7,664 nt of DNA from Proteobacteria bacterium UBA4457 (GTDB lineage Bacteria; Pseudomonadota; Gammaproteobacteria; Ga0077536), in the NCBI GenBank assembly GCA_002390205.1, contig DGOV01000105.1:1-7664 (forward strand), read 5' to 3'. A program made the position numbers and the translations under genes. The notes under the pieces are model-generated. The model had not been told where the DNA came from, did not search any database, and saw nothing but the letters and a program-made list of their open reading frames with translations. Positions 1 through 5,320 of this stretch are shown one piece after another. Position 1 is the first letter of the stretch; every line of letters begins with the position of its first letter.

Positions 1-400
1 TGTCGTAGGAGATTTTGGCGATTCCGCGGGGCGCAGTAGTAAAAAGCTTTTTTGGATCCCGCAATAAATCAGGATCGTCTAACAACATAATCTCCCCGCT
101 ATACTCCATAGTTACATTATGAAGAGGTTTCCTTACCTGGTAATGCAAACCTCCTGCACGAAATTCACTATTATCATCAATTGCGGGCTTTTGAAACTGA
201 CATGCAATTCTTCCGTCAGGCAAATACATACACACTTGCATTTCCGCATGTCGTTCATTTGCTCGATTACCTATTCTCATCCAGCCTCCTGATTTTGTTG
301 CAAGGTCGAAACTATTTACGTAAACACTTTCATTGTAATTTTGCTCAGAGCTAGGCTCGTGCGGGTACTCATCTTGCTCCAGAAGTTTGTATTGGTTCAT
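1..400 (-). CDS. Partial conserved protein, DUF7064/DUF7065-like (N-terminal 133 residues)
   Basis: The frame opens at ATG 400 and stays open to the window edge, so the C-terminal part is missing. A GAGG ribosome site lies seven bases before the ATG, which supports this start. The protein begins MNQYKLLEQDEYPHEPSSEQ. It has no signal peptide or membrane segment. Recognisable blocks are a Trp-Met-Arg-Ile-Gly-Asn-Arg-Ala-Asn-Glu stretch near residues 54-63, followed by a 'YLPDGRIACQF' strand and an 'EFRAGGLHYQV' strand. From memory these resemble the beta-sandwich-like DUF7065/DUF7064 proteins that occur beside acyl-CoA dehydrogenases, CoA ligases and hydroxylases in lipid or steroid catabolic loci. 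No biochemical function is known to me and no catalytic residue is obvious. It is divergent from the acyl-CoA dehydrogenase operon and probably shares its control region. The coding call is firm; the family name is less so. Confidence 0.78.
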   Translation of the reverse strand, partial: MNQYKLLEQDEYPHEPSSEQNYNESVYVNSFDLATKSGGWMRIGNRANERHAEMQVCMYLPDGRIACQFQKPAIDDNSEFRAGGLHYQVRKPLHNVTMEYSGEIMLLDDPDLLRDPKKLFTTAPRGIAKISYD

Positions 401-425
401 GGGCTAACCTCACTTTATTCTTGCG

Positions 426-455
426 TTGGCGAAATGCTATGTGTATGGATATATT
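426..455 (+). promoter_or_regulatory. Candidate promoter for the acyl-CoA dehydrogenase operon
   Basis: TTGGCG at 426-431 (4 of 6 to the sigma70 -35 consensus) is followed after 18 bases by TATATT at 450-455 (5 of 6 to the -10 consensus). It would give a leader of about 110 bases before ATG 572. The region is AT-rich, so chance matches are likely. TTGGCC at 488-493 with a weak -10 near 512 is an alternative. Confidence 0.28.
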
Positions 456-465
456 ACTCTGCTTA

Positions 466-495
466 AGTATATTTTTAATGCTAGTATTTGGCCAA
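466..495 (-). promoter_or_regulatory. Candidate promoter for the DUF7064/7065-like gene
   Basis: Read on the minus strand, TTGGCC (495-490) and TATACT (471-466) are separated by 18 bases. This is a reasonable sigma70 pair with 4 of 6 and 5 of 6 matches. Transcription would start near 459, about 59 bases before ATG 400. The -35 element coincides with half of the TTGGCCAA palindrome. Confidence 0.33.
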
Positions 496-500
496 CACTA
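482..500. promoter_or_regulatory. Possible shared operator dyad
   Basis: A perfect 8-base palindrome TTGGCCAA (488-495) is flanked by tagt on the left and acta on the right, with flank spacing of 2 and 1 bases. It sits between the two divergent genes and overlaps the predicted -35 element of the minus-strand promoter. That is a typical place for a repressor such as a TetR or GntR protein, but no regulator gene is in the window. Confidence 0.25.
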
Positions 501-571
501 TTGGAAAAGCTCATAAGCCTCACACCTGCTCACTTTGCAGCCCAGAAGGTTCGAGAGCAAAGGGAAACTAG

Positions 572-1738
572 ATGACATATAAATTTTCGGATGACCAGAT
601 AGCTATTCGTGACGCTATTACTAAAGTCTGTTCCAATTTCGACGCCACCTATTGGTTGGAATGCGATAAGACAGGCAATTACCCTCAAGAATTCGCCGAT
701 GCGATTTGTGAAGGAGGATGGCTAGGGATAGCCATGCCCGAAGAGTTTGGAGGCGCTGGAATGGGCATTACTGAAGCATCGATCATGATGCAAGCCGTAG
801 CGCAATCAGGAGCCGGGTTTACAGGGGCCTCTGCGATCCATCTTAGTCTGTTCGGGCTTAACCCAGTCCTGCTTTTTGGCACAGAAGAGCAAAAGCAACG
901 TATGCTTCCACCGACGATACAGGGGAAAGATATTTCCTGCTTTGGCGTTACCGAACCTAACGCTGGACTCGACACGACTAATCTGCAGGTACGTGCGATT
1001 AAAGAAGGCGACGGCTATGTCATTCACGGTCAGAAACATTGGTCTTCTATGGCACAAAGAGCTAACAAAGTTCTTCTTTTAGCCCGGACTACCCCACGAG
1101 ATGAAGTCAAGAAGAAGACTGATGGACTGTCTCTTTTTTATACAGATCTAAACCGAGACTACGTCGAAATTCAAGAAATCGAGAAAATGGGAAGAAAGGC
1201 GGTGGATTCAAACGCTGTCTTCTACGATGGGATGCCTGTTCCTCAAGAAGACTTAATTGGAGAGGAAGGAAAAGGGTTCCGCTACATCTTGCATGGGCTG
1301 AATCCAGAACGAATTCTACTCGCTGCAGAAGCAGTAGGTCTTGGAAGAGCTGCGCTCAAAAGAGCTGTAGATTATGCTAAAGAAAGGGTTGTTTTCGGTA
1401 GCCCGATTGGCAGCAACCAAGGGATCCAGCATCCACTCGCAAAGAACTGGATGGAGTTGGAAGCTGCAAACCTAATGACGTTTACTGCTGCTGCAAAATA
1501 TGATGCGAAGGAAGAATGTGGCGCTGAAGCTAATACAGCTAAATATCTTGCCGCAGAAGCAGGCTACAGTGCGTGCGAGCAAGCAATTTTGACGCACGGT
1601 GGTATGGGTTATGCGAAAGAATATCATGTAGAGCGGTATTTGCGAGAGATGATGATCCCTCGCATAGCTCCGGTTAGCCGAGAGATGATATTTAATTTCA
1701 TTGGCGAGAAAGTCTTAGGCTTACCTCGTTCCTTTTAG
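572..1738 (+). CDS. Acyl-CoA dehydrogenase (IVD/FadE-like, Glu in helix G)
   Basis: This cytoplasmic FAD enzyme of 388 residues would introduce a 2,3-double bond into an acyl-CoA and pass electrons to ETF. The length is normal for the family. Seen in order are an N-terminal helical domain (about 5-115), the FAD/substrate motif CFGVTEPNAGLD (123-134), the middle beta domain with GYVIHGQKHWSS (148-159), and the C-terminal helical domain with ERVVFGSPIG (271-280), QGIQHPLA (283-290) and the HGGMGYAKEYHVERYLRE signature (342-359). The usual C-terminal catalytic Glu of the YEGT motif is absent: the aligned residues are IAPVS (365-369). A Glu is present at 246 in GLNPERILLAAEAVG, the helix-G position used by isovaleryl-CoA and long-chain dehydrogenases, so it is probably active. 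This combination is typical of a FadE subgroup rather than damage. The start is supported by AGGGA six bases upstream. It is followed 28 bases later by a flavin monooxygenase, most likely in one transcript. The substrate is unknown. Confidence 0.96.
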   Translation: MTYKFSDDQIAIRDAITKVCSNFDATYWLECDKTGNYPQEFADAICEGGWLGIAMPEEFGGAGMGITEASIMMQAVAQSGAGFTGASAIHLSLFGLNPVLLFGTEEQKQRMLPPTIQGKDISCFGVTEPNAGLDTTNLQVRAIKEGDGYVIHGQKHWSSMAQRANKVLLLARTTPRDEVKKKTDGLSLFYTDLNRDYVEIQEIEKMGRKAVDSNAVFYDGMPVPQEDLIGEEGKGFRYILHGLNPERILLAAEAVGLGRAALKRAVDYAKERVVFGSPIGSNQGIQHPLAKNWMELEAANLMTFTAAAKYDAKEECGAEANTAKYLAAEAGYSACEQAILTHGGMGYAKEYHVERYLREMMIPRIAPVSREMIFNFIGEKVLGLPRSF

Positions 1739-1766
1739 TCTTTAAAACTTATTGAGGAGAAAGCAA

Positions 1767-2786
1767 ATGCGTTTTGGTGTTATGCAAGATTTTCGGAACC
1801 CTATTAGATGGAGACGTCCATTTCCTGATTTTTATAAGCAAATTTTGACGCAAATTCAAAGATGTGAAGATGCCGGATACGACAATATTTGGCTCACAGA
1901 ACATCATTTCACAGATGATGCTTATAACCCCTCATTGATGACTACTGCAGCAGCTGTTGCGATGAAGACAACCACTATTAGAATTGGAACTTTCATAGTC
2001 ATACTTCCGTATCAGCACCCTGTACTAATGGCAGAACAAGTAGCCAATGTAGATATTTTATCCGATGGGAGGTTTGACTTAGGGGTAGGCCAAGGTTATT
2101 CCCATTACGAATTCGACGCATTTTGTATGAACCGCAGTGAGCGTGGCCAAAGAACCCGCGAAGGGATTCAGCTAATAGAACGTTTATTTAAAGATGAGAA
2201 GGTCACGTTTGACGGGAAGTACACTCAAGTAAAAGATATGCGCCTCTCTCCAAAGCCAGTCCAAGAACCTGTCCCAATTTGGATAGGCGCACGCGGACCA
2301 AAAGCGATTACAAAAGCAGCAGAAATGGGATATCACCTGATGGCTACTCTAGGCCCTGATCCGGCACCGATTTACTTGGAAACTTTGCAAAAATCAGGCA
2401 AGAACATTGAAGATTTTAAAATTGCGCAACTAAGAATGGTTTACTGTGCAGAGACTGAAGACCAGGCGTGGGCTGAATGCCAAGATCACTTATTTCACAT
2501 GTTGGAATTTTATCAAGACATTCTTTCCGAAGCGGCTGATGCTGAGGGCGATGATGCACCTCTACCCGTTCAGAAACCATCAGACATGCGCGATTCGGTT
2601 CTGGCTGAGCACTTCATGATTGGAACACCAGATCAAATTGCTCACAAAATAGAGCGTTTTTCTCAAGATTTCCACTGTACAGATTTCATTTTGGACAGCC
2701 AGTTTCCTGGCCTCGATCCGAGTCTGGGAACCCGTGCATTGGAGCTTTTTGCTAAGGAAGTAATGCCTCAATTCCAGGGCAAATAA
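1767..2786 (+). CDS. LLM class flavin-dependent monooxygenase (first paralog)
   Basis: This 339-residue protein has the bacterial luciferase-like TIM-barrel fold. Such enzymes use reduced FMN (or F420 in some branches) and usually oxygen to hydroxylate, oxidise or cleave C-C bonds of organic substrates. ATG 1767 is chosen because GAGGAG (1754-1759) lies seven bases before it; an upstream in-frame TTG overlaps that site and is unlikely. Family landmarks are MRFGVMQDF at the N-terminus, IWLTEHHFTD (41-50, with His46-His47 matching the LuxA catalytic-His region), the hydrophobic strand TFIVILPYQHP (75-85), LSDGRFDLGVGQG (98-110, flavin-phosphate region), YEFDAF (114-119), PVPIWIGARGPKA (168-180), a GTPDQIAHKI element (286-295) and the C-terminal EVMPQF (331-336). 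Length and motif order are normal. A Gln109 stands where LuxA has the flavin-binding Arg. It is probably translated from the same message as the acyl-CoA dehydrogenase. The substrate cannot be read from sequence. Confidence 0.94.
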   Translation: MRFGVMQDFRNPIRWRRPFPDFYKQILTQIQRCEDAGYDNIWLTEHHFTDDAYNPSLMTTAAAVAMKTTTIRIGTFIVILPYQHPVLMAEQVANVDILSDGRFDLGVGQGYSHYEFDAFCMNRSERGQRTREGIQLIERLFKDEKVTFDGKYTQVKDMRLSPKPVQEPVPIWIGARGPKAITKAAEMGYHLMATLGPDPAPIYLETLQKSGKNIEDFKIAQLRMVYCAETEDQAWAECQDHLFHMLEFYQDILSEAADAEGDDAPLPVQKPSDMRDSVLAEHFMIGTPDQIAHKIERFSQDFHCTDFILDSQFPGLDPSLGTRALELFAKEVMPQFQGK

Positions 2787-2809
2787 GCCCCGAAATTGAG
2801 CCATATAAG

Positions 2810-2836
2810 CGTCGCCTAACGTCTTATTAGGCGGCG
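2810..2836. repeat. Hairpin at the convergent gene junction
   Basis: An inverted repeat has arms 2810-2819 and 2827-2836, ten base pairs including one G-U pair, with a seven-base loop. The core is CGCCTAA/TTAGGCG. The right arm carries the stop codon and last codons of the minus-strand SRPBCC gene; the left arm lies 23 bases after the stop of the plus-strand monooxygenase. There is no U-tract on either strand, so a classical Rho-independent terminator is not supported. It may instead protect or separate the two 3' ends. Confidence 0.5.
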
Positions 2837-3249
2837 GCCATACCATCAATAATAGCAGCGTACAGACCTTCTAATGCTCCCTGCACTTCCTCTTCAGGAG
2901 CTCCGCCTGTTGCACTCCAGTTACTGCCCCATGATATATGAGTGCCGCCGTCTTTCGTGTCCGCTAGCGTTACTATTGCCACATAATTCTCAACAGGTAA
3001 AGCATCGTTTTCAATGATTGAGTACCCAAAAACTGACTCATCATGAGCAATGTCCATTCGCTCAACGACCGTCCCGCTTCCGTCGGCAAGCGCAATAGTT
3101 CTAACTGCCCCCACTCCTTCGCCAATACTTTCACAAGAGCCGATTGCGTCTGGCAGAATTTTCTTTATCCCGCCAAAATCGTAAAGAGACGCGAACACCT
3201 CACTCCGAGAAGTTGATATATTTCTTTCCACTAATGCATCATAAGCCAT
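2827..3249 (-). CDS. SRPBCC family protein, PYR/PYL/RCAR-like
   Basis: The 140-residue protein has the helix-grip START/Bet v 1 fold, with a deep hydrophobic pocket for lipids, polyketides or hormones-like ligands. The start at ATG 3249 (MAYDALVERN) has GGGAGG (3262-3257) seven bases upstream, so a start five codons earlier is rejected. Visible landmarks are VFASLYDFGGIKKILPD (18-34, first helices), CESIGEGVGAVRTIAL (39-54), VVERMD (61-66), YSIIENDALPVENY (76-89), the strand THISWGSNW (103-111) and the long C-terminal helix EEEVQGALEGLYAAIIDGM (119-137). This pattern fits the bacterial PYR/PYL-like SRPBCC subgroup. No signal peptide is present. Bacterial members are mostly uncharacterised; binding of a hydrophobic pathway intermediate or a cyclase or hydrolase role is possible. 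It is downstream of phaZ on the same strand but separated by 191 bases and a promoter-like sequence, so it may be transcribed alone. Confidence 0.9.
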   Translation of the reverse strand: MAYDALVERNISTSRSEVFASLYDFGGIKKILPDAIGSCESIGEGVGAVRTIALADGSGTVVERMDIAHDESVFGYSIIENDALPVENYVAIVTLADTKDGGTHISWGSNWSATGGAPEEEVQGALEGLYAAIIDGMAAA

Positions 3250-3282
3250 GATTAGGCCTCCCAAATTAATTTAAATTTTGCG

Positions 3283-3301
3283 TATTCTATTTATTAGAAT
3301 A
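3283..3301. repeat. AT-rich dyad upstream of the SRPBCC gene
   Basis: A perfect seven-base-pair inverted repeat, TATTCTA and TAGAATA around a five-base centre TTTAT, lies 34 to 52 bases before the SRPBCC start. It overlaps the predicted -10 element. It is followed toward the gene by a ten-base palindrome AAATTAATTT (3263-3272). Both could be regulator sites, though AT-rich DNA often shows such symmetry by chance. Confidence 0.35.
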
Positions 3302-3321
3302 ATCAGATGTTAGCGAGTTAA
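3293..3321 (-). promoter_or_regulatory. Candidate promoter for the SRPBCC gene
   Basis: On the minus strand TTAACT (3321-3316, 4 of 6) and TCTAAT (3298-3293, 5 of 6) are separated by 17 bases, the preferred spacing for sigma70. Transcription would start near 3286, leaving a leader of about 37 bases before the GGGAGG site and ATG 3249. It suggests expression independent of phaZ. Confidence 0.42.
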
Positions 3322-3440
3322 TACCCCACCGTCGAGAGCTAGTGTGCATAGCGTAGTAATTTAAGTGAGAAGCTTCACTATAATTGATGAGACTCAATCT
3401 ACCTGCTAATCACCTGCAGGCGGATCAGCAAGCAGCTAAA

Positions 3441-4685
3441 CTAGATCATACTCTCTGCATCAGAATATTGGCGAGTAAAATCGAGTATTTTGGGTGCAAT
3501 AGCTTGTCTCAATCTCTCACCGTTAAACAACCCGTAGTGTCCTGCTTCCGGATCGGTATATTGGGCATGCAAATTTTTAGGCAGATTAGTGCATAAATCG
3601 TGCGCAGCATGAGTTTGTCCAATACCTGATATGTCATCTTGCCGTCCTTCTATCGTTAAAAGAGCAGTTTTCTGTATACAGGACGGATCGACTTTTCTCC
3701 CCCTGTGAAGCATTATCCCCTTGGCAAGATGATGCTCCTGAAAGACTTTTTTTAATGTATCAAGATAGTATTCTGCAGGAAGGTCCATTACAGACAAATA
3801 TTCATCGTAAAACTTTCGATGAGCGGCTACAGGCTCCAGATCTTCATTGAGTAAATTCACCCATTGCGACCAATAGGCAGCTATATGTTTGTCAATGTTC
3901 ATACCCATAAAACCTCCTAACTGGAGAAACCCAGGATAAACCATCCTTGATGCCCCTTTCTGAGAAGCAGGTACGGTCACCAGGGCATTTTCCTCAAACC
4001 AGGATAACGAGCGAGATTGAGCAAAGCGATTGGGCGCGGTAGGACTTTGGCGAGTATCAATTGGACATCCAATAAGAGTAAGTGTTTTAGGCTGACACGG
4101 GCTATTATCCTCGGCCAAGAGACTCACTGCAGCCACCACGGAAGGCCCTGGCTGGCACACGCTTACAATATGCAAATTTTCGCCCAACAGCTCTGTAAAA
4201 TCGCGTATATAATCCACGTAGTTATCGAGATTAAACGGCCCTTCATCTGCAGAGATATCTCGCGCGTTCTTCCAGTCTGTTACGTAGACATCGAAATTCT
4301 GTACAAGCGTTTCAACCGTCCCTCGAGCTAAAGTGGCAAAATGACCCGATAGCGGTGCCACAACTAGCATTTTTGGCAATTTATTTTCAGATGCTTCGCT
4401 GGAGCCAGAGAAGTGGATTAGATCACAGAATACTTTACTGTCAATAATTGCTTCTTGGAAAAAGCTTTGCGCGTGCGTATCGGACACATCACGCACCTGC
4501 CAGTGGGGTTTGGAGTAACTGAGAGTGCAGTCTCCGACAAAATCCGCGAGCACTGCTGAAGATTTTACAAGATAATCATTCCGCCATGGGTTTGCCGGAT
4601 CGTTCATTATGGAGACTGCCATCTCTGAAAAAGACTTCATTGAGGCCGCTGACGCCCGAATAGCTTCATGCCATTGATACAACAA
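3441..4685 (-). CDS. phaZ: Intracellular polyhydroxybutyrate depolymerase (Cys-type PhaZ)
   Basis: This 414-residue enzyme mobilises stored native PHB in the cytoplasm, releasing 3-hydroxybutyrate units (thiolysis to the CoA ester is reported for the Cupriavidus PhaZa1 type). It begins MLYQWHEAIRASA, matching the conserved MLYQ N-terminus of the family, and the length is normal. The alpha/beta-hydrolase core is visible: the VVAPLSGHFATLARGT oxyanion region (108-123), VYVTDWKNARD (133-143), and the nucleophile elbow SVCQPGPS (175-182) with Cys177 in place of Ser. Asp351 (or Asp350) in EGRQDDISG and His383 in EAGHYGLFNG complete the triad. These sit within a few residues of Cys183/Asp355/His388 of Cupriavidus PhaZa1. 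The C-terminal half corresponds to the PHB_depo_C domain. There is no signal peptide, consistent with an intracellular enzyme. Translation starts at TTG 4685, with GGAGAG five bases upstream. No phaC or phasin gene is in the window. Confidence 0.95.
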   Translation of the reverse strand: MLYQWHEAIRASAASMKSFSEMAVSIMNDPANPWRNDYLVKSSAVLADFVGDCTLSYSKPHWQVRDVSDTHAQSFFQEAIIDSKVFCDLIHFSGSSEASENKLPKMLVVAPLSGHFATLARGTVETLVQNFDVYVTDWKNARDISADEGPFNLDNYVDYIRDFTELLGENLHIVSVCQPGPSVVAAVSLLAEDNSPCQPKTLTLIGCPIDTRQSPTAPNRFAQSRSLSWFEENALVTVPASQKGASRMVYPGFLQLGGFMGMNIDKHIAAYWSQWVNLLNEDLEPVAAHRKFYDEYLSVMDLPAEYYLDTLKKVFQEHHLAKGIMLHRGRKVDPSCIQKTALLTIEGRQDDISGIGQTHAAHDLCTNLPKNLHAQYTDPEAGHYGLFNGERLRQAIAPKILDFTRQYSDAESMI

Positions 4686-4690
4686 ATTAG

Positions 4691-4696
4691 CTCTCC
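4691..4696 (-). promoter_or_regulatory. Ribosome binding site fixing the TTG start of phaZ
   Basis: GGAGAG on the minus strand ends five bases before TTG 4685. No ATG lies at this place, and the family's conserved MLYQ N-terminus begins exactly here, so TTG is accepted as the initiation codon. A second TTG (4682) directly follows and encodes Leu2. Confidence 0.7.
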
Positions 4697-4717
4697 AAAA
4701 TAAATTCTGTTGAATAG

Positions 4718-4723
4718 ATTATA
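4718..4723 (-). promoter_or_regulatory. Candidate -10 element of phaZ
   Basis: A perfect TATAAT occurs on the minus strand, 32 bases before the TTG start, placing transcription initiation near 4711 and leaving a short leader of about 25 bases. The -35 region at 17-base spacing (TCATCA, 4746-4741) is poor, so an activator or weak promoter strength is possible. Confidence 0.4.
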
Positions 4724-4801
4724 TTGCACTGCAGCATAACTGATGAGCGACACTCCTATCAAGCCCCAATAGAGTTGAAAGGACTGTCGTCAGCTTTAAT
4801 T

Positions 4802-4807
4802 TATAGT
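4802..4807 (+). promoter_or_regulatory. Candidate -10 element of the VOC operon
   Basis: TATAGT (5 of 6 to consensus) lies 28 bases before ATG 4836. The best -35-like sequence, TTGAAA at 4775-4780, is 21 bases away, which is too far for normal spacing. The call is weak. Confidence 0.25.
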
Positions 4808-4835
4808 ATTGTGTGACCACGAGGGGGAGCAGACT

Positions 4836-5279
4836 ATGACTATTAAACGACTCGATCATTATTTTATTTATTCTAAAAGCTTAGATAGGACTGCAGATTT
4901 TTACTCGAATATTTTAGGCCTTGAATTGGGACCTAGACCAAATTTTGACTTTGCTGGAAGCTGGTTTTATTTAGATGGTGTCCCAGTAGTACATGCTGGG
5001 ACAGCCGAATTTGCAGGAGGTTACCCCGATAATGAGGTCAAAGATAAATCGAACCTGAAAAATGGCACTGGGAGACTCGATCATATCGCATTTAGAGCGG
5101 ATAATATTCAAGAATTTCAAGATAGATTAACAAAAGCCGAAATTGACTTTCACATGCAAGAAGTGAAGGACTTTAATTTAACTCAATTATTTGTTAAGGA
5201 CCCTGATGGTTTAACTATTGAGTTGAATTTTTTCGATAACGAACAAACTGCGGACAGCTTGAAAACAGAAACAATATAG
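4836..5279 (+). CDS. VOC family protein (glyoxalase/ring-cleavage dioxygenase fold)
   Basis: The 147-residue protein carries two paired beta-alpha-beta-beta-beta units of the vicinal oxygen chelate superfamily, which bind a divalent metal in a beta-barrel. ATG 4836 is chosen because GAGGGGGAG (4821-4829) lies six bases before it; an upstream in-frame TTG at 4809 is rejected. Visible metal-ligand candidates are His8 (RLDHYFIYS), His83 (RLDHIAFRA) and Glu129 (LTIELNFF); His53 in VPVVHAG occupies the usual strand position of the first unit. FYSNILGLELG (22-32) and VKDPDGLTIEL (120-130) are classical VOC signatures. There is no signal peptide, so it is cytoplasmic. VOC enzymes do glyoxalase, extradiol dioxygenase, epimerase or resistance chemistry; sequence alone does not decide among these. 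The next gene, a luciferase-like monooxygenase, starts 41 bases after its stop, suggesting an operon and action on the same pathway. Confidence 0.92.
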   Translation: MTIKRLDHYFIYSKSLDRTADFYSNILGLELGPRPNFDFAGSWFYLDGVPVVHAGTAEFAGGYPDNEVKDKSNLKNGTGRLDHIAFRADNIQEFQDRLTKAEIDFHMQEVKDFNLTQLFVKDPDGLTIELNFFDNEQTADSLKTETI

Positions 5280-5320
5280 AAAATACTAGTTCAAAGAACA
5301 AAGCCCATAAGGACAATAAT

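Noticed and set aside
685..1082. Three short open frames of 68-96 codons on both strands inside the acyl-CoA dehydrogenase gene
   Set aside because: They lie wholly inside a strongly conserved gene, have no family features, and their sequences are Cys/Arg/Pro-rich shadows.
1752..1766. Upstream TTG start adding five residues to the first monooxygenase
   Set aside because: These bases contain the GAGGAG ribosome site of ATG 1767, and the family N-terminus MRFGVMQDF begins at the ATG.
3250..3264. Upstream start adding five residues to the SRPBCC protein
   Set aside because: It overlaps the GGGAGG ribosome site of ATG 3249.
3364..3379. Small hairpin AGTGA/TCACT as a phaZ terminator
   Set aside because: Only five pairs around a six-base loop and no following U-run on the minus strand.
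3384..4331. Plus-strand open frames (3384-3596 and 4017-4331) opposite phaZ
   Set aside because: They are mainly antisense to conserved PhaZ sequence and show no recognisable domain or good ribosome site.
4739..4793. Imperfect inverted repeat (CTGATGA and TCGTCAG) in the phaZ-VOC divergent region
   Set aside because: Arms are short, contain a G-U pair and are far apart, so this is compatible with chance.
4809..4835. Upstream TTG start adding nine residues to the VOC protein
   Set aside because: The extension encodes the GAGGGGGAG ribosome site; the VOC fold starts right after ATG 4836.
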